DNA from: Hypoxylon rubiginosum
Taxonomy: Eukaryota > Ascomycota > Sordariomycetes > Xylariales > Hypoxylaceae
DNA: 64,000 bases
Direction: 5' to 3'
NCBI GenBank assembly: GCA_902806565.1
Contig: CADCXA010000029.1
Location: forward strand, 1,054,001-1,118,000
Shown: positions 21,686 to 31,593 of the stretch, one piece after another
How positions within the stretch are numbered: position 1 is the stretch's first letter
Layout: each line of letters starts with the position of its first letter
The notes under the pieces: model-generated
What the model was told of the DNA's origin: nothing
Seen by the model: the letters and a program-made list of their open reading frames with translations, nothing else
Database searches by the model: none
Translations under genes and position numbers: made by a program

Positions 21686-23114
21686 ATGGCCTCCACCAAA
21701 TCATGGGTTCCCATGCCGTCAAGCTCTCACTTCTCCCTTGCCAACATCCCATTTGGTATCATCTCATCGAGCAAAGATGCAACCCATCGGCCAGCCATTG
21801 CAATTGGAGAGCAAGTCTTGGATCTGTCTACCTTTTCGCAAAATCATGGCTTCCAAAAGCTACCCGACTTCCAACATGTCGCGACTAGGGTTTTTACATC
21901 CTCTACTTTGAATTCGTTTGCGGCCCTGGGCCGTCCCACGCATCGGATTGTCCGCCGGTATCTGCAAGATGTATTATCAGAGAACACATCATATCCCGAA
22001 GTCCTGAAGAACAACTCTTCGCTACGGGACGTCGCACTTATTCCGCAAACCGAGGTTCAGAACCACCTGCCCTTAGCCATTGGAGACTACACCGACTTCT
22101 TCGCTGGTCGCAATCATGCTTTCAACGTCGGCACGCTCTTCCGTGGACCGCAGAACGCCCTAAATCCTAACTATAATCACTTGCCGGTGGCGTATCACGG
22201 CAGGGCAAGTTCTGTAGTCGTTTCGGGAACTGCCCTGCACCGGCCCTGGGGTCAAGTCCTTCTGGACCCAACAGCCGACCCAAAAGTACCTAATTTTCAA
22301 CCAGCCCGCCGTGTCGATATTGAGCTAGAGATTGGCATGTTTGTAACCAAGGAGAATGCGCTTGGGCGTCCAGTCCCGATCGGACAGGCAGAAAACCACA
22401 TATTTGGTTATGTATTGATGAACGACTGGAGCGCTCGCGATATCCAGACTTGGGAATATGTGCCTCTTGGGCCTTTCAATGCCAAGAATTTTGGAACCAC
22501 TATCAGCCCCTGGGTCGTCCTAGCGGATGCGCTGGAGCCATTCAGGACGGCAGGCCTTGAGAATCCGCAAGAGTTGAGAAGTTACCTCCGCGAGTCACGA
22601 GAGGATAATCAGTATGACATCAAGCTAGAAGTTGATCTCAAAAGTAACGTTTTCCGTTTTTATCGTCTATTCAACTCCTTTTCCCGTCCTTTTGGTGATC
22701 AGCTTTCATTTGGTCTATTTTTGTTTAATAATAACCGGATTGGTACTGACAATTATAGCAGCTTCGGATGGGGATGTGACTACACTAACTCGTACTTCGT
22801 CCCGGAATCTGCTCTGGTCGTGGCCACAGATGGTTGCACACCACACAGTAGGAGGGTGTAACTTGCGCGTAGGAGACCTGTTTGGAACTGGAACTATCTC
22901 TGGCTCCGTTCCTGGGACGTACGGAAGCATCCTAGAGCAGACCCAAGCAGGAAAACAAGCCGTTAAGCTCACAGGTGGAGGAGAACGAAAGTTTATACAA
23001 GACGGCGATACCGTTATCATTCGGGGTGTTGCCGGAGAAGTAGGCTCTGGCTTGGTGGGATTCGGAGAATGCGTTGGTACAATCCTGCCAGCGATTAAAT
23101 ATACTTCGGAATAA
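21686..23114 (+). CDS. fahA: Fumarylacetoacetase
   Basis: Exons 21686-22643 and 22759-23114 (acceptor tag 22758, or cag 22761 with one residue less) give 437 residues. ATGs at 21671, 21677 and 21686 are all possible starts; MASTKSWVP is preferred. The metal ligands of the family are present: D137 in DYTDFF, E213 and E215 in DIELEIG, D247 in NDWSARD; catalytic His144 is seven residues after D137, as in mouse FAH. Also HHTVGGCNLRVGDLFGTGTISG. It hydrolyses fumarylacetoacetate to fumarate and acetoacetate, the last step of tyrosine, phenylalanine and phenylacetate breakdown. The frame stays open for 218 nt into the intron, so a careless call would give a truncated protein. Confidence 0.96.
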
Positions 23115-23645
23115 GTTCTCCACGGCTCTTATAGAAGGACGGATGAGACCAAGGCCTACCTAGTTACTTGCCTACCTACCTCTTAGGTACGTATTTGGTA
23201 TTAAGTACCTCGGTAACTAATAAAAATAATGTTGAAATTAGAACTTAATATACCATCACTATGTCGTCTCCTTTGTCATTCTTTATGGTATACGGAATAT
23301 CTCTCGTGGCATAGCTTCCAGTCTAGTGAACACACCGGATTACTTACGGGCAGTGGAGCTAGCCTGGATAGCAGGGAATGGCCTTGAAGAAAATGAATAG
23401 GTGTACATCTATTCTACTACGAAAGCTCTTCAGCTTTTTCCCCTTTTCTTTTTTCTTTTTTACCTTTCTAGGAAAAGAAAATAAGAAAAAAAATACCTAA
23501 ACTAAATTTCGTGCAGAAGATAAAATATTTGATCTTCTTTTCCTTTTTTCACGGCATTTAAGTAAGAGGAAGAATGATTTGCATGTACTAAGTGGATATG
23601 TATATTTATCGCTACATGACGTACGAGTATCATTTAGATCCTCTC
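23115..23645. other. Intergenic between convergent genes
   Basis: 3' flanks of fahA and the cupin gene. A TACCTA/TAGGTA cluster is at about 23156-23215. A purine/pyrimidine-skewed T- and A-run stretch lies at 23430-23550. Nothing coding seen. Confidence 0.55.
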
Positions 23646-24133
23646 CTAATGTTCAATCTTCGTGCGGGAGGCTACTTTGAACGCTATGGCAAACTTGGGC
23701 GACGAAAATGTGATATCGCTTCCACGATGAATAAAGAAAGTGTCACCCTCCTGAAGGGTAGCCTTGTTGCCTTTCTCGTCTTCAATAACCAGGGTTCCTT
23801 CCGATAATCAAGTTAGTATTGTACAAGCTAACAATCTTTCTTGCTCTTAACTAATAATAGAGCATCTACCTTTGATAACAACGCCACTCTCGTCATAGTC
23901 GTAGTGAGGCGCGGGCTCTGCGGTAGCGGCGTATTCTAAAAGGAACATCGACCCTGTCAAGGGATTCGGGACTCCTTTTTCAGCCGTAGAGAAGACATCC
24001 ACTTTAATCCGTTGATTAGAATCGGCTGGCAATGGTACGATGAGAATTATTTACCAAAATGAACGGGTGGCGGGGCTCCCTCCAACTTGGGAACGCGGTA
24101 AAATTCCCGCTCGCTCTTATGTTCGAACACCAT
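23646..24133 (-). CDS. Small cupin-domain protein
   Basis: Exons 24133-24055, 24025-23870 and 23797-23646 give 128 residues; the first intron is only 29 bp, unusually short, but splice signals and all phases agree. A single RmlC-like cupin barrel: HYDYDESGVVIKGTLVIEDE corresponds to cupin motif 1 and EGDTFFIHRGSDITFSSP to motif 2. Metal-ligand histidines are partly replaced by acidic residues, as in EutQ-like cupins. Function unknown; the fold occurs in isomerases, dioxygenases and ligand-binding proteins. Position inside the aromatic cluster hints at handling of an intermediate. Confidence 0.75.
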
Positions 24134-25273
24134 GATGATAATTATAACAAGCTTTGAATAACACGTATCTAGTAGGGACGTGTGCTTAGGAATCTGGCTC
24201 TTGGGGTAAGGAGTTTGTGTGTAGGAGGTGGGAATTTGTTTAGACTCATAAGACAAGATAAGTTTATTTTCTATTCTAATTCTTGTATATGTCTATATAT
24301 ATGGGTAGGGATGTAGGTGCCCGAGGTTCTAAGTAGAAACCTGTGGCGCATTGTTCCGGACATACTGGACGCTCCGGTCAACGGCGCTGCTAAGGGAGTC
24401 AAGACAAGAACCCCTCTCGAAGACCCTATCTCTTGATTTGGAGAATAAGGCGCCATTTGATTTAGTCATAGAATTACGTCTATGTCTACCTAACTTATGT
24501 AGGTAGAGAAGGGTTATTTTGTTAGTAACCGATGTGATCATCCGTAGCCGTTATTGTATCAGGTAGGTACCCAATGAAACTTAGATCCCGGAAAGCTGGC
24601 TAGGAAATTGGTAAGCTGGGAAATAGACTACCTTAGTGTAGATCTTCGCATTTCAGAGATCCATCGCCTTCATTGGTTTCATCAACCTGGACCCTATCTT
24701 CGATGTTAAGAACCCTACATGTATCCTTGAGTCTGATTGGTTGAGTTATTCCGTGCATTTCGCAAGTGCTGATTGGTCTTTTCTAGCGGAACTCGTACTT
24801 ACGCGGAAATTTGTGACTAATCCCGTATTATTCCTCACCAGGGAGTTTCCTGAAGGGGCCAGGCAAGGGGCTAGATAGCAAGATAACTCCGTCTTAGTAA
24901 GATCTCATTATCGAATATCCTTGAATCCGACCTCCTCTTTGACCGACGTGTACGGTATTAGGTAGCACGCCAACGTTCGACGCGTTTTGACGATTCCTCC
25001 CTACTAATGCACTAGCTCAACTAGCTCTCGTACGTCACTCGGATGGTTGAGATTTGTTGCTCATGGCCTCGACACGGTCATGAAGCCACAATTAGTGTAT
25101 CTGATTACCTATAAACTTGGTTCTTGAGTGTCTTACAATGGGTATGGGCCTTTACACGTACAGTTTATTCGCTCTAGTGTGACGAAACTAGCTAGTTGCA
25201 GCGAAATATTACCCTTCGTCGACTCTACCTCACCGAACTTGCGACACACGCTGTTGCCATCTTCTCATCAGCT
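24134..25273. promoter_or_regulatory. Long divergent intergenic region, cupin / FAD monooxygenase 2
   Basis: 1,140 bp with no coding signal. Three CCAAT boxes in reverse orientation (ATTGG at 24672, 24736 and 24772), two of them as CTGATTGGT. A TACCTA hairpin sits at about 24485-24507. A perfect 12-bp palindrome AACTAGCTAGTT lies at 25186-25197, about 80 bp before the monooxygenase start. Confidence 0.45.
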
Positions 25274-26705
25274 ATGGGTGCCGACAAGCTGAAAATCATC
25301 ATTGTAGGGGGTGGCTTCGGCGGTCTCACGGCAGCGATCGAATGCCAGGTCCGCGGCATGCAAGCTACCATAGTCGAGACCTACCCAACGAGCGCTACGT
25401 ACGGAGATATCATCGACTTCTTCCCCAACGGCGGACGAATTATAGAGAAGTGGGACAACGGGCGCGTGGGCCGCGAGCTCATGAAGCAATGCATCAACCA
25501 AGGCGACAAGTTTCAGTACTTCAAAGCCGACGGGACCTTGGTCTGGGAAGAGGACTGGGTTCTGGAACCCCACCACTTCTGGAGGCAATATGCTGGACAT
25601 CGAGGACAGATGCACGAAGTCATTGTGAACTACGCAAAGTCCATCGGTGTTGAGTTCAAGTTCGGTGATAAGGTCGTCACCTACGTGGATGGGGACGAGC
25701 CGAGCGTCATTACCGCGAGTGGAGTTCGTTATACGGGCGACGTTGTCATCGCAGCTGATGGCCCGCGATCCATCGCTCGTCAACAGGTCCTTGGCTTGCC
25801 AGACACCAGGGTAAACAGTGGATACGCCATCTACAGGGCCTACTATCAACTGACGGAAGAGCATCGGAAGAATCCCCTTCTCACCGATCTATGCGACCCG
25901 ACTACGGACCATACAAAGCTTTGGGTGGCTAAAGACCTCCATATGATCATCTACACTTGGAACCACGGCAAGGATCTAGGATGGGTCTTAACCCATAAGG
26001 TTGGTAACATCTCATGGTTTACCATAGAGCTGGTGGCGCATTGGCGTATTGTGCTGACATGAATAGGACGACACAAACATAGGAGACTCTTGGTCCTTTA
26101 AGGGCCATATTCAGGATGTCCTCGCATATCTCAAGGAAGGTGAGTTTGAGGAGAAGCTGTTCGAAGTTGTGAAGCAGACGCCGCCAAACAACCTGATTGA
26201 TTATAAGCTGGTGTGGCGTGATGCTATTCCCACCTGGCTCAGTCCTTTCGCTCGAATAGCCGTCATTGGCGATGCTGCACACTGCCATCTTCCAACTTCG
26301 GCGCAGGGTGGCGCGCAAGCCATGGAAGACGGAGTGGCGATTGCCGTCGCGTTGCAGCGTGCAAAGGGCGACGTTCCGCTAGCTCTTCGCGTGTTTGAGA
26401 GGATACGGTTCAACAGGTCTCATGTCGTCTATATGGCCTCGATCTCTACTAGAGATGGGTATCACAACGTCAAATGGGATGGTGAGGAAATAAGAAAGAA
26501 CCCACAGCTCGTAAACCTTCCTCGGCCGGAGTGGGTGATTGAGCACGATGCGGAAGAGAACGCGGAAGCACACTTCGAGCGCCTGGCAGACGATGTGAAG
26601 AGTGGTCGCCAGGGTCCTATTGAAGAGCTGGCGCTCCCGGCAGGGGGAGACTACGGGCTAGATAGTCGGCTTACCGGAAATGCTAAAACCAAGGTGGTTA
26701 GGTAG
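25274..26705 (+). CDS. FAD-dependent aromatic monooxygenase 2 (salicylate-hydroxylase-like)
   Basis: Exons 25274-25999 and 26067-26705 give 454 residues; the ATG at 25274 (MGADKLK) is used, upstream codons in the open frame have no ATG. Class A flavoprotein: VGGGFGGLTAAIE, the DGPRS motif and GDAAHCHLPTSAQGG. Paralogue of monooxygenase 1: the order of conserved blocks and the intron beside the THK/DDTNIGDSWSF junction are the same. The two copies lie in opposite orientation on either side of hmgA/fahA. Likely hydroxylates an aromatic acid with NAD(P)H and O2; whether the pair do the same or successive steps cannot be told. Confidence 0.9.
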
Positions 26706-27256
26706 ATGATATGTAGGTTAGACAACTACCTACCTAGGTAACTACCTAAAAATTGATTGATGTGACAGGTAGGGGACTTATCCATTCCCACTAGCATTAA
26801 TAATGAGTCCCTGTGACCTTATAACTACCTAGATGAATCGTAGCTGAATATCTCTCACGAGACATGAAGTACGGCAACTGGCCCTTTATCGAGAAGCGTC
26901 AAGTAGCTGAGCCCTAATCTCTCTGGACAAGGGGATTGAAGGATAATCTCAATATCTAAGGGGCAAATTTCAACCATGCACTCCGATCTCTGATATAGGA
27001 TAGATTCTCCCATTGGCTCGAGCAGGATAACCTACCCTGGCTTCAGATAACAGTAGATACCTACCTAGTACCCAACCCTCTCCGGCTACCCCGCCGCTTG
27101 TGAAGTTGGATACCGCGTCCTAGTTAGACCCGACCCGACTTACCTAGTATTTATATTGAACCGCCCAGGCCTCGTATCGGTTTTACCTTTCGCTTGCTTC
27201 CAAGACACTTTACTCCTACGTCGTACGGTACTAACGTCGACGACGCCATCGCCAAT
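26706..27256. promoter_or_regulatory. Intergenic / promoter of permease 2
   Basis: 551 bp. TACCTA/TAGGTA repeats at 26711-26750 and near 27055-27070. Reverse CCAAT box at about 27012. No coding content. Confidence 0.45.
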
Positions 27257-29220
27257 ATGGGAGGGCTTGAGAAGAATGACGAAGCGTTGGCACAGACGTC
27301 TTCTATTGTCAGGGCAATGAATGAGCCTCAACCCAAGAAGCGCTTCAACTTTTGGACAGCCTTTGGCATTTCGATCTGTACATCTGGCTCAGTATGGTTC
27401 CCCACAATCCAATGAACGTAATTTTGCCCGTTCTAGGTCTAATTCGTTACAGTGGGAAGGATGGATCGCCTCTATTGCCCAGGGTATTGTCGGCGGCGGT
27501 CCCGCCGGCTGGGTTTTCGTCTCCCTCGGAATCGTCGTCCTCGCCGCGTCGCTGGCGGAATTCGTTAGGTGAGTTTTCTGAAACCACTTTTCCTTTCGCC
27601 TCGTCATAATCTGACCTTATGCAAAGCATGTGGCCATCCGCAGGCGGCCAGTACGTCTGGGCCACCAACCTCGCACCGAAAAAATATGCCCGCGTAGTAG
27701 TAAGACCACTTTATTCCCTACCTCCTTAAGGCTTAAGTCTTGCTCTTCACTTCCCATCAGCTAACTATTTATCAAGAGTTGGTTTACCGCATGGTTCACC
27801 ATCGCTGGACTGTGGCTTGGTGCTTTGTCATGCGGTATGGGCGTCGCTGTCCAAATACAGTCCTACGTGGCCTCCGCCTCCGACTACACGCCAAAGACCT
27901 GGCATGCATTCCTGGTAAGTTCAAGAGCATCCACCCGTAGCGAGTACTGGTAACTGACTATTTTATCGTAGATAAATATTGGTTGTATGGTTTGCTGGAT
28001 TGTTGTGAACATATTCTTCGTTAAAGCTTTGCACTGGATGAACGAACTCGGTAAGTCATACCACCAACAATACCTAGCTACCTCCCTTGGCTAATTGTAA
28101 CGATGTTTAGTCCTTGTGGTTCATGTAATTGGGTATTTCCTCACTATCGGGGTCCTAACAGGAACAACGAAAAACAAACATGATGCAGCATACGTCTTCA
28201 CTAACTTCGAGAACTACACTGGGTGGGACAGCAATTTCGTCTCGTGGTCTGTTGGTCTACTGTCAGCTCTCTATGCCTTTTTCTCCTTGGACGCTGCAGT
28301 TCACTATTCCGATGAGATACCTAAAGCGAATGTGGTTATCCCTCGTGCGAGTAAGTACCGTGTCTATTATATTCTTACAATTGGGATTTCACTAACGACT
28401 TTATCTAAAAGTGATACTACAAGCTGCGTGTAGTTCAATATCCACGTTCCCGTTCATTATTGCAGTACTATTCTGCATTGGCGATACTTCTGAAGTTCTG
28501 GCATCCCCTATTGGACTCATGAGTCCTTTTACCCAAATCGTCATCAATGGCACCGGAAACGTTGGCGTCTCGATTTTTCTGAATGCCGTGTCTACCTCAG
28601 TAGCCTTCGCCGCGGGTTTTGATTTATGGGGCGCCGCTTCCCGTTCCTTGTGGTCCATGTCGCGAGATGGGGGTCTCCCCAGCCGCTTAGGCAAGCTTCA
28701 CCCGACATGGGATGTTCCCGTCTTGGGAAACCTGGTTCTTATTCCACCATCCATCGTCATCTATATGATCTATATCTGGAATACGACGGCTTTCTACGGC
28801 ATCATGGCTGGCGTACTCGTTGCCTTTCAGCTCTCTTACGTCATTCCCATTGGACTCTGTCTCTTCTACGCTCGCTGGAACATCGAACTGGTCAAAGGGC
28901 CATTCAATATGGGTAGAATTGGATGGGTTGTTAATGCGTTGGCATTCCTCTTCGGATGCTTTATGATCATTTTCATGTCCTTTCCAGTGTATTACCCGGT
29001 AACGGCGGCGAACATGTAAGTCAAACTTCGCCCTTGTAGTCTTGGTTATAGGACCTGGCTAATAGCTTTTAGGAACTATTCTTGCGTCATTATAGGAGCA
29101 ATCGTGATCTTTTCAAGTATTGCGTGGTTTTTTTACGCAGAGAAACGATATCGGGGTGCCGCCGAGTTCATAGACGCCGAGCATCCGTCTACGCACTTCG
29201 AAAGCGGCAAGGCGGAGTAA
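27257..29220 (+). CDS. APC-superfamily amino acid/amine permease 2
   Basis: Eight exons: 27257-27391, 27453-27568, 27627-27699, 27777-27914, 27972-28050, 28111-28350, 28412-29015, 29073-29220; all phases close to 510 residues. The first ATG in frame is at 27257 (MGGLEKND). About twelve membrane spans with WEGWIASIAQG, SAGGQYVW, NYTGW, IPRAMILQAA and SRDGGLPSRLGKLHP, as in fungal GABA/choline permeases. Several introns fall at the same codons as in permease 1 (for example before WEG, after the AEF/AEL segment, and within the PRAM Met), so the two share ancestry, but this copy has two fewer introns. Plasma membrane importer; substrate unknown, an aromatic amine or amino acid would fit the cluster. 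Confidence 0.9.
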
Positions 29221-29568
29221 ACATATTGCTGTCATTAAGTACATTTTGATTCATAGTATAAATGACATTTATTCAATTTCCCCTCATATTGTTCCCTCCA
29301 TATTTATTCCAGTACGTCCTAACCTATGTCAGTTCTGCCGGGAAAACGAGATGCGGCGTAACTACCATAGCAGAAAAATACGGCAGACAAAATAGTTCAA
29401 TCGTTCCAATAACCAGAATTATTATTTTCGAACTATTCTCATATATATAAAAGTACAACTTCGTACCAATATTACAGGTATAGCGGTTAGGAAGCCGCGA
29501 GGTTACTTGCACAAGACAAGGTCTGTTGAGAAGAAGGCCGACTACTAATTCTACCTAGGTAGTGTCAT
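29221..29568. other. Intergenic between convergent genes
   Basis: 3' flanks of permease 2 and regulator A, AT-rich. Nothing coding seen. Confidence 0.6.
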
Positions 29569-31197
29569 TTAAACGAGTATCTGAGTTTGACCAATATCTT
29601 GCATTATGTGCTGCCATCGTCCCGGGCTCCCTTGCCCGTGACTGAACAGATCACGTTGGATCCAGACCTCTTCGAGGATTTTTCGTGCATTCTCACAGTT
29701 GCTGATTCCCAAGGAATTCAAGTGGGGCCATCTCGTACGAATGTAGTCTCGCTGATGACTCTGGTCGAGTTCTGCTCCGATCACTACGAGGCACCAGCCA
29801 AGGTTCGCCCCGGGCCCGAGGGCATCAGGTACTTGAGTCAACAGCTCAAGGGCGGAATGAAGTGAGTCCGCCATCTTGTCCGAGAGTGCCTCTTCTGGGG
29901 CGTGGATGAGACGATAGACGTATATGTGACAAGCGTGACGGAAAATCTCGGCAGTGGCAACCATTCGCTGTTGTAGTTCCTCTTTGTTTAGGTCAACTGT
30001 GATCGAGAGCACCTCTCCCGTTTGCTGACAGAATATCTTGATGGGTGGATCCGAGTGCGGGAGTATCTCAGTTGAATAGATCTTTTCTTGAAGCTGTTCA
30101 GCCCTTTCTCGTATCTCGTCGGTGGTGCCCTGCTGGTTCTTGGAGGCCGCATATAATTGAGATGCTTCCCACTACAATTCGGTTAGATACGAATATGTAA
30201 AACATTTGAAAAGGGGTGGAGGGCTAACCATGAGCTTGAGGAGCCGAGAGGAGCAACCAAATAGTGCATCAATTGAGCCCTGTCGTCCAGGTAGCAACTC
30301 ATCGTCGTCTATCCACAGCTCAAGCTCGGGCATAGCCTCAATTCCGGTATTTAAAGCACATTGTGTGTCGATGAGGCAAACCCAAGCTTTGAGGAAGGGG
30401 TCGAGATCTGAACAATCGCCCCGGGAGCGTACCCATCCCCTGATCGCTTCGTGGTGACCTCTCCATTTGCTTGTGCCAGAAAATACCTATTCAAACCAGT
30501 TAGACTCTTGAATATCCCCCTTGGAGGTTTGGCCATACCTCATAAGTAACCAAAGCTAACATGGATGCCAGAGTAGCTGGACTTTTGACAAGCTCTGGGT
30601 CATTAAATCTCTGACGAAGAGCCTGCAGTGCGCTGCGGCGATATTGACGCGACGTGTTATCGGTGGTCTTCTGCCATCTACTATGGTGGGACGAAGCAAC
30701 CGCCAAGATTGCATTCATAAGGACTGGCTCGTGCATTGCCATTGGAAGCAGTGATCGGTAGCCATTAGTGTTATAATCTATGGCCAGCGCAACTCTTGCA
30801 AAGTTGTCTATGATTCGTCAGCATCCGATTCCAATGGGGTGCCGATGATGAGAAAGCAAGTAACTACTCACGTAGATAATGCTGCATGAGCAGGCTGTGT
30901 TCGGCGGGCAATGCTAGCGATGATAAAGAAGGAGGCAGCGGTGATCTCATCCTAGACTTTGACATCCTAGTGACGCCCGAAGGCCACAGGAAGCGAACGC
31001 CGAAGCCGGGACATTTCAACCTGCATTTGCTACAATTCTTACAATCTAGGTACCGAACGGTGAGTAAGTGCGTCCTGTTATATCTGGACGGGCAACTTAC
31101 GCGGCAATGTCCCGTCGCAGGCGAGCTTCCGCTTCAAACAGGTCCAGCAAGCATTCTCCTCGTTTTGTCTCACTATTTGGGGGAGTTTTCGATCCAT
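29569..31197 (-). CDS. Zn2Cys6 transcription factor A
   Basis: Exons 31197-31101, 31045-30872, 30807-30539, 30486-30229 and 30171-29569 give 466 residues. The binuclear cluster is assembled across intron 1: CWTCLKRKLACDGTLPHCKNCSKCRLKC, with an extra cysteine. The remainder is an alpha-helical fungal regulatory region of the C6 type (MHEPVLMNAILAVASSHH, ALNTGIEAMPELELW). Nuclear DNA-binding protein expected to recognise CGG half-sites. It lies inside the cluster, tail-to-tail with permease 2 and in tandem with regulator B, so it is a candidate pathway regulator. Confidence 0.87.
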
Positions 31198-31593
31198 TCG
31201 GATATGTTTATGGAACACTGAAGCAATAGGTTCTGCATACGCGTACACACACACGCACAGCAGATAGATCAACGAAAAGGAGAGAATGGATCCAAATACC
31301 AGATAACCCTTAACCCCCCAGTTTGCCGATTCCCGAATCCCACCCTATTTCACCCATGGGCTTATCTACATGACACATGTATCATCGGTATCTGGGCACA
31401 TGCATCTTAGGCTTATCATGTCCACAGAACTAGGGGGTCTGATTCGATAAAGGCAATTTACCCCAGACTTGGCGATACTTAGTGCAAGACCTAGGTGGAG
31501 AAAGTCGTCAGTAAGCACTTACATGTGGAGGTACTGGTACGACGGTACCCGAAACCGGGACCAAAAGAATTAGCCATTGTCTTGCCATACATG
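31198..31593. promoter_or_regulatory. Upstream region of regulator A
   Basis: 396 bp between the start of regulator A and the end of regulator B. A CA-rich tract (CACACACACGCACA) lies at about 31246-31259. Nothing coding. Confidence 0.45.
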
